Shown piece after piece: positions 10,029 to 19,259 of a stretch of 64,000 nucleotides of DNA. Origin of the DNA: CBFIGX01 sp965662265 (GTDB taxonomy: Bacteria; Bacteroidota; Bacteroidia; Flavobacteriales; UBA7430). The translations under genes were made by a program, and so were the position numbers. The stretch is taken from contig CBFIGX010000005.1 of assembly GCA_965662265.1 (NCBI GenBank), positions 62,001-126,000 of the forward strand. Direction: 5' to 3'. How positions within the stretch are numbered: position 1 is the stretch's first letter; every line of letters starts with the position of its first letter. Under the pieces are notes generated by a model. It was not told where the DNA came from. It saw only the letters and a list, made by a program, of their open reading frames with translations, and did no database searches.

Positions 10029-10775
10029 ATGAATATACTGGTTTGTATTAGTCATGTTCCAGACACGACATCAAAAATAAATTTCACCAACGACAACACA
10101 CAGTTTGATTCTAACGGCATCACTTTTGTGATTAACCCCCACGATGAATTTGGCTTAACCAAAGCAATGCATCTGAAAGAACAAAACGGTGCATCGGTTA
10201 CAGTAATTAATGTTGGTCCAGCATCTACTGAGCCAACATTAAGAAAAGCCCTTGCTATTGGTGCAGATAAGGCCGTTAGGATAGACGCAGAACCCAAAGA
10301 TGGTGTTTGTGTAGCCAAACAAATCGCTGCTTATGCCAAAGACCAAAACTATGACCTTATAATTGCCGGTAAAGAATCTATCGACTACAACGGAGGTATG
10401 GTGCCAGGTATTTTAGCTACATACCTAGATATCCCTTTTGTTAATTCATGTATTGGGCTTGATTTAAATGGTAATTCCGCTATAGTAACTCGTGAAATTG
10501 ATGGTGGAAAAGAAACACTTGAGGGTAATCTACCTATGATTTTAGCTGGGCAAAAAGGGTTAGTTGAAGAAAAAGACTTGAAAATTCCAGCTATGAGAGG
10601 AATCATGATGGCTCGCAAAAAACCACTGGAAGTTATTAACCCATCAGAAAGCGTAATTCTTACGGAGGCAAAACGTTTCGACCTTCCTGAAGAAAAAGCC
10701 GCATGCACAATAATTGATGCTGATAAAATTGATGAACTTGTTGAATTACTTCACGCAGAGGCGAAAGTAATTTAA
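10029..10775 (+). CDS. etfB: Electron transfer flavoprotein, beta subunit
   Basis: EtfB (FixA type) binds AMP/FAD-adenine and forms a heterodimer with EtfA that passes electrons from acyl-CoA dehydrogenases to the quinone pool. 248 residues, usual size. It starts MNILVCISHVPDTTSK and carries the family segments NPHDEFGLTKA, IGADKAVRI, AGKESIDYNGGMVPGILA and GGKETLEGNLP. It is followed 18 bases later by etfA, clearly one operon. Confidence 0.95.
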   Translation: MNILVCISHVPDTTSKINFTNDNTQFDSNGITFVINPHDEFGLTKAMHLKEQNGASVTVINVGPASTEPTLRKALAIGADKAVRIDAEPKDGVCVAKQIAAYAKDQNYDLIIAGKESIDYNGGMVPGILATYLDIPFVNSCIGLDLNGNSAIVTREIDGGKETLEGNLPMILAGQKGLVEEKDLKIPAMRGIMMARKKPLEVINPSESVILTEAKRFDLPEEKAACTIIDADKIDELVELLHAEAKVI

Positions 10776-10793
10776 CCAAAAAAATAAAAATTT

Positions 10794-11762
10794 ATGGCTG
10801 TATTAGTATACGCAGAAAGTTGGAAAGGAAACTTTAAAAAAGCAAGTTTTGAGGTTGTTAGTTATGCCGCACAGTTAGCAGGTCAACTAAATACAGAATT
10901 GATAGCTGTAACCATTGCTGCTTCAGATGACCTAAATGAATTAGGTAAATACGGAGCAAATAAAGTCGTGAACATCTCAAACGATTCGCTTACTAGTTTT
11001 AATAATTTTGCTTACGCCAATGCCCTTGTTGCAGTAGCAAACAAATATGATGCTAACACGATTGTTTTCACAAATACCAATAATGGGAAATCTGTAGCCC
11101 CAATCGTTGCCGCAAAAACCAATGCAGGATTTATTACAAATGTTATTGCATTACCAAGCTCTGTACAACCTTTTACAGTAAAGAGAAAAACCTTCTCAAG
11201 TAAGGCATATGCTCTATACAGTACCGAAGCATCAAAGAAAGTAATTTCGATTACTCCAAACGCTATTGGGATTACAGAACATAATACAGACACAACCATA
11301 GTAGAATTTAACTACGAAGCAAGCGCATCGGATATGCGTTTGAAGGCCGTATCTGAAAATCGTGCCACCGGAAAAATATCACTTACAGAAGCTGAGTTTG
11401 TAGTTTCTGCTGGTAGAGGAATGAAGGCTCCTGAAAATTGGACTATGATTGAAGAACTAGCAGATGTGTTAGGCGCAGCAACAGCTTGCTCTAAGCCTGT
11501 TTCAGATATTGGTTGGAGACCTCACAGCGAACATGTAGGACAAACAGGTATCGCAATTAATCCAGAATTATATATTGCAGTAGGTATTTCTGGAGCAATA
11601 CAACACTTAGCTGGAGTAAATGCTTCAAAAAATATTGTAGTGATTAACACAGATCCAGAAGCCCCATTTTTTAAGGCTGCCGATTATGGTATTGTTGGCG
11701 ATGCCTTCGAAGTAGTTCCCAAGTTGATAGACGCTATAAAATCACACAAATCGAATAATTAG
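10794..11762 (+). CDS. etfA: Electron transfer flavoprotein, alpha subunit
   Basis: EtfA (FixB type), 322 residues, the FAD-holding partner of EtfB. The C-terminal FAD domain is unmistakable: VSAGRGMK near 202, then SKPVSDIGWRPHSEHVGQTG near 240, YIAVGISGAIQHLAG near 267 and INTDPEAPFFKAADYGIVGD near 290. The N-terminal half is the less conserved Rossmann-like domain. Second gene of the etfBA operon; the next gene follows after about 50 bases and may be cotranscribed. Confidence 0.95.
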   Translation: MAVLVYAESWKGNFKKASFEVVSYAAQLAGQLNTELIAVTIAASDDLNELGKYGANKVVNISNDSLTSFNNFAYANALVAVANKYDANTIVFTNTNNGKSVAPIVAAKTNAGFITNVIALPSSVQPFTVKRKTFSSKAYALYSTEASKKVISITPNAIGITEHNTDTTIVEFNYEASASDMRLKAVSENRATGKISLTEAEFVVSAGRGMKAPENWTMIEELADVLGAATACSKPVSDIGWRPHSEHVGQTGIAINPELYIAVGISGAIQHLAGVNASKNIVVINTDPEAPFFKAADYGIVGDAFEVVPKLIDAIKSHKSNN

Positions 11763-11814
11763 AATTATTTATGCAGTACTATTATAGTATTTCACTACAT
11801 TAGTCTTACTGTAA

Positions 11815-12438
11815 ATGAGAACTATTCTACTAAATATTATTGGTTTGACTTATAGCCAATCGCAAAGCAATGCTTATGCATTGTTGATGGGCGAAGAAAA
11901 TGGACCTCGAAGACTGCCAATAGTAATTGGTGCGTTTGAAGCACAATCTATTGCCATAGCTTTAGAAAAAAAACTCCTACCACCAAGGCCCTTAACTCAC
12001 GATTTATTTACCAGCCTCGCCTTGTCTTATAATATATATCTAAAAGAAGTGATGATACACAAGCTCAAAAAAGGTATATTCTACTCCTATCTTCTTTTTG
12101 AACAAGATGGCGAATTGAAAAAAATTGATTCTCGTACATCTGATGCTGTGGCCCTTGCACTAAGATTTAATTGCCCTGTATACACCTACGAAAGTATACT
12201 AGAAAAAGCAGGGGTTATATTAGATGATGACAATTCGTCAAATGAGTCTATTGAGTCACCAATAGATGTGGGTGCAAATTTGATCCCAAGAAATGATGAA
12301 GATCCGAAAGAAGAGAATATGACCAAATTGTCTGATAAAGCCATTCAAAAAAAATTAGAGCAAGCTATAGAATCAGAAAATTATGAACTTGCAGCATTGC
12401 TAAGGGACGAATTACAAAAAAGAAACTCGGGCCTCTAG
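11815..12438 (+). CDS. Bifunctional nuclease family protein (DUF151) with UVR motif
   Basis: 207 residues. Residues 1-135 are a DUF151/BFN domain (RRLPIVIGAFEAQSIA near 32, PRPLTHDL near 57, SRTSDAVALALR near 104). The C-terminal 40 residues form a UvrB/UvrC-type helical hairpin (KLEQAIESENYELAALLRDE), an arrangement common in Bacteroidota. DUF151 proteins have been described as having RNase/DNase activity in plants, and the bacterial role is not settled. It sits behind etfBA with a 52-base gap. Confidence 0.85.
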   Translation: MRTILLNIIGLTYSQSQSNAYALLMGEENGPRRLPIVIGAFEAQSIAIALEKKLLPPRPLTHDLFTSLALSYNIYLKEVMIHKLKKGIFYSYLLFEQDGELKKIDSRTSDAVALALRFNCPVYTYESILEKAGVILDDDNSSNESIESPIDVGANLIPRNDEDPKEENMTKLSDKAIQKKLEQAIESENYELAALLRDELQKRNSGL

Positions 12439-12444
12439 TATAAT

Positions 12445-12806
12445 ATGAAACTACTTATTTGTTATTTTTTTACTTTTCAAAGCTTTGCCAGGATATTTGT
12501 GCCCATTGGAATTTTAGAAGTATTACCAATATAAAAGATAACACTAATTTGCCTGTAAATGATAATGACTATATGTCGATAATGTCTGACGGTACATTTT
12601 ACTATCAATTATCGGCAAAAAATAATTTAACCGCTAAAGGAACATGGCGCTTATATGATTCTGAATTATATTACAATTACACTGAACCTAAAGATACTAT
12701 TAGATGCTATGGCATAGACCTAAATGGCGATGAGCTAAGGCTTGTAGAAAATGATTTCAGTTTTCGATTTACAAGAAATGAACAAGCCAACAAATCTTGT
12801 GAATAA
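12445..12806 (+). pseudogene. Frameshifted small exported protein
   Basis: A signal peptide starts at ATG 12445 and reads MKLLICYFFTFQSFA up to the GCC at 12487-12489, then loses frame and stops after about 14 more codons. The next frame carries a soluble domain starting QDICAHWNFRSIT at 12489 and ending at the stop at 12804-12806. Adding one C after 12489 (GCC CAG instead of GCCAG) joins them into a 120-residue protein with a textbook SFA|QD cleavage site. The domain (GTWRLYDSELYYNY; DGTFYYQL) resembles small lipocalin-like exported proteins of Bacteroidota, with low certainty. Either the gene carries a true one-base deletion or the base was missed in sequencing. Translation could also start at TTG 12459, but that start would lack a signal peptide. 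Confidence 0.75.
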
Positions 12807-12869
12807 ATTCAGTCTACTGGGCTTTAACAAAAAAAGCGAATACTTTAATTTAGCCTTAAACTAGTCCCC

Positions 12870-13664
12870 ATGAAACAATATTTAGACTTGATGCGTCATG
12901 TGCGTGATACAGGCACCCACAAAGGCGACCGAACAGGCACCGGAACAACCAGTGTTTTTGGATATCAAATGCGTTTTGATTTATCTGAAGGGTTTCCTTG
13001 TTTAACTACAAAAAAACTACACCTACGCTCTATCATTCATGAGCTATTGTGGTTCCTAAAAGGCGAAACAAACATCAATTATCTCAAAGAAAATAAGGTT
13101 AGAATATGGGATGAATGGGCCGATGAAAATGGAAACCTAGGTCCTGTATATGGCTCACAATGGCGCTCATGGCCTACTCCAGATGGTAATCACATTGATC
13201 AAATAACGCAACTTATAGATCAAATAAAAACCAATCCCAATTCTAGAAGACTTATAGTAAGCGCCTGGAATGTTGGTGAAATTGAGAATATGGCACTTCC
13301 ACCTTGCCATGCCTTTTTCCAATTCTACGTGGCTAATGGAAAATTATCTTGTCAATTGTATCAAAGAAGTGCCGACATTTTTTTAGGCGTACCTTTTAAC
13401 ATAGCATCTTATGCTTTGCTTACAATGATGATAGCTCAGGTTTGTGGTTTAGAAGTAGGCGATTTTATACATACGTTAGGTGATGCACACCTATACTCCA
13501 ATCATATGGAACAAACTGAATTGCAGCTAACAAGAGAACCGCGAAAGCTACCACAAATGAAAATCAATCCTAAGGTGAAAAATATATTCGAATTTTCTAT
13601 TGACGATTTTGAATTGGTAGAATATGACCCACACCCACATATTAAAGGTATAGTAGCAGTTTAA
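12870..13664 (+). CDS. thyA: Thymidylate synthase
   Basis: Converts dUMP and methylene-tetrahydrofolate to dTMP and dihydrofolate. The 264 residues equal the E. coli length. The catalytic Cys is C146 in LPPCHAFFQFYV; the phosphate-binding RRLIVSAWN near 126 and RSADIFLGVPFNIASYA near 166 are intact. The folA start is 1 base after the thyA stop, so the pair is cotranscribed. The dihydrofolate made here is recycled by the neighbour. Confidence 0.98.
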   Translation: MKQYLDLMRHVRDTGTHKGDRTGTGTTSVFGYQMRFDLSEGFPCLTTKKLHLRSIIHELLWFLKGETNINYLKENKVRIWDEWADENGNLGPVYGSQWRSWPTPDGNHIDQITQLIDQIKTNPNSRRLIVSAWNVGEIENMALPPCHAFFQFYVANGKLSCQLYQRSADIFLGVPFNIASYALLTMMIAQVCGLEVGDFIHTLGDAHLYSNHMEQTELQLTREPRKLPQMKINPKVKNIFEFSIDDFELVEYDPHPHIKGIVAV

Positions 13665-13665
13665 A

Positions 13666-14166
13666 ATGGTAGTATCTCTAATAGTTGCAGCATCAGAAAA
13701 TAACGTAATCGGTAAAGACAACGATTTAATATGGCATCTTCCTAAAGACATGAAGTTCTTTAAAGATAGCACTCAAAATCACTTTGTTATTATGGGGAGG
13801 AAAAATTTTGAATCTATACCTCATAAGTTCAGACCTCTACCCAATAGAACCAATGTAGTTGTTACACGCCAAACAAATTATAAAGCGGAAGGATGCATAG
13901 TCCTACACACTTTAGAACAAGCTCTTGAAAGAGCAAAAGAGGCTGGAGATTCTGAACCCTTTATTATTGGTGGTGGACAAATATATCGCTTGGCTTTAGA
14001 TAGTAATTTGATTGATCGAGTATACTTAACACGCATTCACAAACACTATGAAGGAGATACTTTTTTCCCTACGCTTGGCCCTGAATGGAAATTAATTAAA
14101 AGCGATAAGCATTTGGCAGATGATAAGCACGAATGCGATTATACTTTTGAAGTATATGAAAAATAA
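13666..14166 (+). CDS. folA: Dihydrofolate reductase
   Basis: NADPH-dependent reduction of dihydrofolate to tetrahydrofolate. 166 residues. Substrate loop IGKDNDLIWHLPKDMKFF with the active-site acid at D28, then MGRKNFESIP near 44 and the NADPH-binding GGGQIYRLAL near 106. Second gene of the thyA-folA pair. The operon ends at the hairpin at 14166-14198. Confidence 0.97.
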   Translation: MVVSLIVAASENNVIGKDNDLIWHLPKDMKFFKDSTQNHFVIMGRKNFESIPHKFRPLPNRTNVVVTRQTNYKAEGCIVLHTLEQALERAKEAGDSEPFIIGGGQIYRLALDSNLIDRVYLTRIHKHYEGDTFFPTLGPEWKLIKSDKHLADDKHECDYTFEVYEK

Positions 14167-14198
14167 ATAAAGCCTATGATTTTATCATAGGCTTTATT
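14166..14198. terminator. Terminator between converging folA and the metalloprotease gene
   Basis: Perfect 15-base stem (14166-14180 with 14184-14198) and 3-base loop, overlapping the folA stop. The flanks are A/T-rich rather than a clean T run, so it may act on both strands. Confidence 0.75.
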
Positions 14199-14225
14199 GA
14201 TAGTATTGTATATTATAAATCCCGA

Positions 14226-17200
14226 TTAATACTGTAAGTCGGTTGCAATATTTACTTTTAACTGATAACCTTGACCAGGCTTCATGTTCCCAATTCCATT
14301 AAAATTCCATTCTGGCAAATAAGCATTGCCCGAATAATCTTTAGCAATCACCAAATTTTCTGAAGAAACTAATTCTGTAAGCACTTCAGATGCATCTATC
14401 TCTACAGCAGGGATATAAGCAATTAAGTTCCAACCTATACTTAGAGGAATTAGAAGTTCTGTAGGTAAAAGCTGAATACCTTCAACAGACAATTCTTGAT
14501 TAGAAATCATTTTGATTTGATAGCCTTGTGTATTATCTAAATATCCAATTCCATTATAATTCCACTCTGGCAAATAGGCGTTTCCAGCATAATCTTTGGC
14601 AATCACTAAAGAAGACTCAATAGGGCTTAACACATCTGCAAAGTCTAGGTTTTCAGGTTGAATATAGGTAGAAATCATATTCCAACCATTAGTAAGTAAA
14701 AGGTTTTGAGAAGTAACTTCTGAAGCACACGTTGCATTAATTGAAATAGCGTCTTGCGGCAAAAGATTATTTTCACCAGAGGCAATCTCTATGGCATTAT
14801 AAGTAATTTCCCAAGAAATTTCATTTGTATAATCTCCTAGAACTAATTCGAAGGTATAACAATCATTAGGAATACAAAATTGAAGTGCACCTTCACTCCC
14901 ATTATCTAAACTAAAACTAAGCACCTCAACTGCCAAAGAGTTTATCATCAAGATGGAATTTCCATTCCAACCATCGCCATAAGAGTCTTGCATAGAAACT
15001 TCGATAGTATTAAGATCGCATATAAATGGATACTCACAACTACCATCATCTTGATTGGCATCGATGGAATAATTGATGGCAAGAGGGTCAGTACATCCAC
15101 AAGCTCCATTTACCGAAAATGCACCTGAATTATCGCTGTAATCGTCTACTAATAAAATACTGTCTTGATAGATAGACCAGCCCACTTCAGACACATAAGC
15201 ACCACCCCCCATAGTATAGGTATAACAATCTTCAGCTAAACAAAACTCTAAATTCCCAGAATATCCATTATTAAGCGTTAAACTTTGTACCTCTTGGCCA
15301 TCGTAGTTTACAATAGATAGAAAGTTGTTATTCCAACCATCGCCATAAGAATCGGTCATATCTATGTTTATGTATACATCATCACCACAATCGAGAGGAT
15401 AGGTACAAGACCCATCATCTTCTATGGCGTAAGGATTGTAATTTAGTGCTGTAGAATCCATACAGCCATATGTAGCGAAAATCTGACCAGCCAACAAACC
15501 TTCTTCTGGCATTAAGTTATAAGCATAATCTATTAGAGAATATGTATCTCCTGCTTCATTCACTTCAAAACGCATCCAACCATAATGAAATTGTTCTGCA
15601 ATGGTAAACTTAAGACCAACAAAAGCAGTTTGGCCATGCCAATCTGTAAAGGTTGGAGACCCCAAAACTAGCTGTTCTTCTAGTTCTGTAGTATAAGTCC
15701 AATTGCTCGACGGAAAAATGGAATCACCTTCTGCTAAAACAGTCATGTTTGTAGTTCCTGGAATGCAAATTCCAGATTTTGCATAAGTTTCCAGACGATA
15801 AACATTATTCACATACCACAGTCCAAAATCGGCATCACCAACGCCAAATCCAAAGGGGTTCCAGGTTTGTGCAGTCTCTGAAATCGAAATTGTGTCGGTC
15901 ATTTCATAAATGATGGTATAAGGATCGCGAAAGTCAAGTGAAAACTGCTGACTTAAGTTCATAGCACCTACATCTGTACTAAACAAATCTGCATCAAAAG
16001 ATATACTCAAATAAGAATTATCTTGATTATTTTGATGTTGTGTAGCTGCACCTTCTATACTTAGCAATATAGAATAATCAGATTGTCGGTACAGCCATGC
16101 ATCAAGCCCATCTGGCAAACCGGTGATAGTAAAACCATCGCCCTGATGAAGAGTGTCAAAATCAAACCAAGTAGTTCCATAAACATCTATTTGCCTTAAA
16201 GAACTAATAGAGCCATTGTTGATTTCACTTTCAAAGAAAACAGTTTGGCTGTAAGCTAGATGTGGATTTTCAGTTTGACCAGCAAAAATAGGTGTATCAG
16301 GAGCTTGATGATAAGCCATATCCATAACCCAACAGCTGCTTCCGTCATCACTTACCTTAATTCGAATCCAGCCATAATGTGTATTCCCATTTTTAGAAAA
16401 CGATACCCCTGTATAGGAGGTAGTGCCATTCCAGCTGGTATAATTTGTATTGGAAATATTCAACTGATCAGGAAATGAACCTGGTAACGTAAAGTTAAGA
16501 GAACTGTCTATAAGATCACCATAGTTAAGAGGGCTTAAATTGTATGTACCTTCCTCACAAACAGCTGTTTTGCCATAGGTTTCTAATTTAAACTGCGTTA
16601 AGCCATAAGTCCATAATCCAAAATCGGCGTTGCCACTACCCATAGAAAACCATTGCCAATTTTGACCTTCGTAAAAGTTATGGATATCATCAATCTCATC
16701 GATAAATACGATCTCATAAGGATCCATAAAGGTAAGTCCTATATTTGTTTTTGATGGATTATATATATCTTCTAGAGGGATATTTCCAAAAGCATTTTCT
16801 GTAAAATGAACCTCTATATTCTCAATAGCATCAGCCTCGGCGTGTGCAGACACAATTCCATTCATGGTAATTTCTGCGTATGAATCATCCATCACATCAA
16901 TAGTAATAGTAGTACCATCAGGAGTATTTTGAGTGGTATAATCTTGGCCTTCTGTTAAACTTCCAATCTGACTAAAATTCAAATCAATCAATTCTATGGA
17001 AATACTACTGCTGATACTCCCGTTATTTGAATCATCTTCAGAAAAAGAAGTTTGGTTGTACACTATTCTTGGTAAGGTATCCGCATCTATAAACACCAAT
17101 TCATGATTGGTATCAGACCATATATTGGATCTACCGCCCACCTCAGAATTCATAGCAGCTAGCATACGTATTTTCTGTCCTTCGGTAAACATAGATGGAC

Positions 17201-18065
17201 AGTCAGAATAGTCCATATAATTTTGAACATTGTCCAGAGTACCACATGAAACCGCTTCAGTATCACAACTCGTATTTCCGACGGTATTGGGCGTATCATT
17301 TACCCCATCATCAAAAGAACAGCCCTCTGCCGATTGATTGTTAGACTGATCGCCCCATGTATGTTTAAGGTTCGCCCAATGCCCTACTTCGTGCGTTAAA
17401 ATTTTATAATGCGTCCAAACAGCGGTTTCTGTTCTACCTACTGCCCAATAGGAGCTTACCACGCCGTCGTAAATAGAGCCTGAACCTTCTACATCTGCAG
17501 GGTAATAGGCAAAGGCGGAACCGTTGCCTCCATCAGAAGAATACACAACCCAAATATTTAAATACATCGTAGGATCCCATTGTATCATTTGCTTGAGGGC
17601 AAGGTTACTTCCATTATAAGTTAGTTCAGATTGAATTCTGTTTATTCCTGTTGTAGGCTCGCCATTAGGGTCTAAATCTGCCAAACGAAATTCAAATCCT
17701 ACATTAGATACTAAAGGCTCAAAGCTAGGATGAACATCCGTCAACTCTGGGTTGGAAGCAGAAAAATCCTCATTCAGCTGAACTATAGATTCATGAATCT
17801 GATCATCAGAAATATTTTCTATTCCATTATCGTGGACCACATGAAATACTACTGGTATAAGTATATTTTGATTCGACCTATAATTGTTTTGTTGCCTAAA
17901 TGATCGTGTAAAATTTTCTAAGTAATCGTGTCTATTATTTAGATGAGGTGCTAGCTCTGGATGTTCCTTGTAGAGCTGCTCTCTTTGCTTTTCATGAGAA
18001 CACGAGTTTTGAGCATAGGACTGTAATGCAGAAAGAAAACTGAGTATTACAACTAATTTTTTCAT
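14226..18065 (-). CDS. Large secreted M43 (cytophagalysin-like) metalloprotease
   Basis: 1279 residues with a signal peptide (cleavage near SYAQ, residue 18). Residues about 65-310 form an M43/pappalysin-family zinc protease: HEVGHWANLKH gives zinc ligands H225, H229 and H235, and the Met-turn is QNYMDYS (M284). After it come three kinds of tandem duplication: two beta-rich modules with DFGLW..LETY and HYGWxRxxV (about 330-600, 600-860), two modules built from GCxDxxAxNYxxxAxxDDGSC plus D-SYGDGWN (about 870-1120), and two 65-residue GWN modules with IAKDYxGNAYLPEWN at the C-terminus. No recognisable T9SS sorting domain follows the last repeat, so the export route beyond Sec is uncertain. A surface or secreted scavenging protease is inferred. 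Confidence 0.88.
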   Translation of the reverse strand: MKKLVVILSFLSALQSYAQNSCSHEKQREQLYKEHPELAPHLNNRHDYLENFTRSFRQQNNYRSNQNILIPVVFHVVHDNGIENISDDQIHESIVQLNEDFSASNPELTDVHPSFEPLVSNVGFEFRLADLDPNGEPTTGINRIQSELTYNGSNLALKQMIQWDPTMYLNIWVVYSSDGGNGSAFAYYPADVEGSGSIYDGVVSSYWAVGRTETAVWTHYKILTHEVGHWANLKHTWGDQSNNQSAEGCSFDDGVNDTPNTVGNTSCDTEAVSCGTLDNVQNYMDYSDCPSMFTEGQKIRMLAAMNSEVGGRSNIWSDTNHELVFIDADTLPRIVYNQTSFSEDDSNNGSISSSISIELIDLNFSQIGSLTEGQDYTTQNTPDGTTITIDVMDDSYAEITMNGIVSAHAEADAIENIEVHFTENAFGNIPLEDIYNPSKTNIGLTFMDPYEIVFIDEIDDIHNFYEGQNWQWFSMGSGNADFGLWTYGLTQFKLETYGKTAVCEEGTYNLSPLNYGDLIDSSLNFTLPGSFPDQLNISNTNYTSWNGTTSYTGVSFSKNGNTHYGWIRIKVSDDGSSCWVMDMAYHQAPDTPIFAGQTENPHLAYSQTVFFESEINNGSISSLRQIDVYGTTWFDFDTLHQGDGFTITGLPDGLDAWLYRQSDYSILLSIEGAATQHQNNQDNSYLSISFDADLFSTDVGAMNLSQQFSLDFRDPYTIIYEMTDTISISETAQTWNPFGFGVGDADFGLWYVNNVYRLETYAKSGICIPGTTNMTVLAEGDSIFPSSNWTYTTELEEQLVLGSPTFTDWHGQTAFVGLKFTIAEQFHYGWMRFEVNEAGDTYSLIDYAYNLMPEEGLLAGQIFATYGCMDSTALNYNPYAIEDDGSCTYPLDCGDDVYINIDMTDSYGDGWNNNFLSIVNYDGQEVQSLTLNNGYSGNLEFCLAEDCYTYTMGGGAYVSEVGWSIYQDSILLVDDYSDNSGAFSVNGACGCTDPLAINYSIDANQDDGSCEYPFICDLNTIEVSMQDSYGDGWNGNSILMINSLAVEVLSFSLDNGSEGALQFCIPNDCYTFELVLGDYTNEISWEITYNAIEIASGENNLLPQDAISINATCASEVTSQNLLLTNGWNMISTYIQPENLDFADVLSPIESSLVIAKDYAGNAYLPEWNYNGIGYLDNTQGYQIKMISNQELSVEGIQLLPTELLIPLSIGWNLIAYIPAVEIDASEVLTELVSSENLVIAKDYSGNAYLPEWNFNGIGNMKPGQGYQLKVNIATDLQY

Positions 18066-18183
18066 GAAGGGAGGGCTTGTTAAAAGGTCACAGCTTGATA
18101 ACCGTTATAAATTTAAAACAAATTTATGACCTTAAGCACTTTGGGAAATAAAATATGTAAAATCAATACAATTCCGGCAATAA

Positions 18184-18627
18184 CTAGTAAGTGCTCATCC
18201 AGGTTTGAACACCTTTATTTTTGAGGGATTTCATGGTTTGAATGGCGTTTTCTTTTTCATAAAAACTTTCGAAAGCAACAAAATATAAGCCTCTGTCTTT
18301 TTCTTGATACATGGAGGAATTATAGCCTTTACTCTTTAGGCTTTCCTTTAAATTGGTGGCATTATCTTCATTGGAAAAACACCCTGCTATTAAATGAAAA
18401 GTTTTCTTTTTAACTTTTTTAGAAGCAAGAATTTCTGCCACAGAGCGAGTAGACTTTTTAACAGGTTCCTCTTTTACCACTTGAGAAGGATTAAATGTTA
18501 AGTGCATTAATTTTGCCTGAAATCCTAGCTCTTGGAGTGCCATTGAACTCTGACCAGATGTAGATTGAGCAAGTAAAACTGAAGGAATAAACACAAACAT
18601 CCAAAAAAGAGCGTTCATTATTTTCAT
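18184..18627 (-). CDS. Exported SPOR-domain protein
   Basis: 147 residues, signal peptide up to about residue 20 (FIPSVLLAQ), a linker of about 50 residues and a SPOR domain from about 73 to 145 (KTFHLIAGCFSNEDNA, LKSKGYNSSMYQ, YFVAFESFYEKENA). SPOR domains bind glycan strands denuded of stem peptides, usually at the septum. It is upstream of and codirectional with the metalloprotease, but 118 bases apart with no sign of coupling. Confidence 0.8.
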   Translation of the reverse strand: MKIMNALFWMFVFIPSVLLAQSTSGQSSMALQELGFQAKLMHLTFNPSQVVKEEPVKKSTRSVAEILASKKVKKKTFHLIAGCFSNEDNATNLKESLKSKGYNSSMYQEKDRGLYFVAFESFYEKENAIQTMKSLKNKGVQTWMSTY

Positions 18628-18659
18628 CGCAATGGGGGGATTAAATTTTATACTAACTT

Positions 18660-19034
18660 ATAAATTAAGTCTATAGAATATAGATTTACCCCTAAATACT
18701 TATTAACGAAATAGTGTTGAAATTTTCGATTTAAAATAGTTCAAGCCAAAGGGAGAAAGAAAATAAAGCATTTCCCTATTTCCCAAATGGTTCTATCCTA
18801 CTCAATGCGCAGCATTGACACAGACGACCTTCAAGGGTTTTGAAGAAAATAAAAGCAGACACTTAGTGAAAATGGCGCTTTGAGAGCAGCAAAAGCCGAC
18901 ATTTGAAATTAGTGTATGTAAATAGTTGATGATAAAAGCCTTGTGAATCTTGACCTTTGCTTCCTTTGGGTCAAGCCAAAGGAAGAAAAAAGTACCCTTT
19001 TTGAGTTCTGTTATTGGGCAAAAAAAAATGGAAA
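18660..19034. repeat. Non-coding region with a short repeated motif
   Basis: No open frame is convincing here. The 12-mer TCAAGCCAAAGG occurs at 18741-18752 and again at 18971-18982, each followed by a GA/A-rich run. The second copy forms a perfect 10-base inverted repeat (18960-18969 with 18976-18985, loop GTCAAG). The pattern looks like an interspersed intergenic repeat of the genome rather than a gene. That is inference, because only one window is available. Confidence 0.45.
18960..18985. repeat. Perfect 10-base inverted repeat
   Basis: CTTCCTTTGG, loop GTCAAG, CCAAAGGAAG. No T-run follows directly (an A-rich stretch does), so on the minus strand it could behave as a terminator-like hairpin. 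It more likely belongs to the repeat described for this region. Confidence 0.5.
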
Positions 19035-19259
19035 CTAGGGAAGTAAGTCCCTCAGCTCCACTAAATTTTTAGCCTTACCAACAATCAACATTTGGGCATC
19101 TAGCACATAAAAAGTAGGAGAGGCATACACGGCATAATCTTCTACCATAGGGTTATCCCATTTTTCGGCAGCTCTAAGATGAATAAAATGGGAATATTTA
19201 GCGGCCTCAAGTTCCCAAGGGGCGAGAGATTCGTCTAAGCCAACAAAACCTCCCTCTCT
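19035..19259 (-). pseudogene. Decayed C-terminal fragment of a thioredoxin-like protein
   Basis: On the minus strand, 74 codons follow an in-frame TAA at 19260-19262 and end at a TAG. They read like the last half of a TlpA/thioredoxin-fold protein: FVGLDESLAPWELEAAKYSH, then AEKWDNPMVEDYAVYASPTF with the cis-Pro loop SPTFYVLD, then a final helix and stop. There is no start codon before it, no CxxC motif and no signal peptide, so the N-terminal half is missing. It is a remnant, and the junction at about 19260 marks where the older sequence was lost or replaced. Confidence 0.7.

Noticed and set aside
15000..15460. Internal repeats of the metalloprotease gene as a CRISPR-like or tandem DNA array
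   Set aside because: The repeats are protein modules in a continuous reading frame with diverged bases, not spaced identical DNA repeats.
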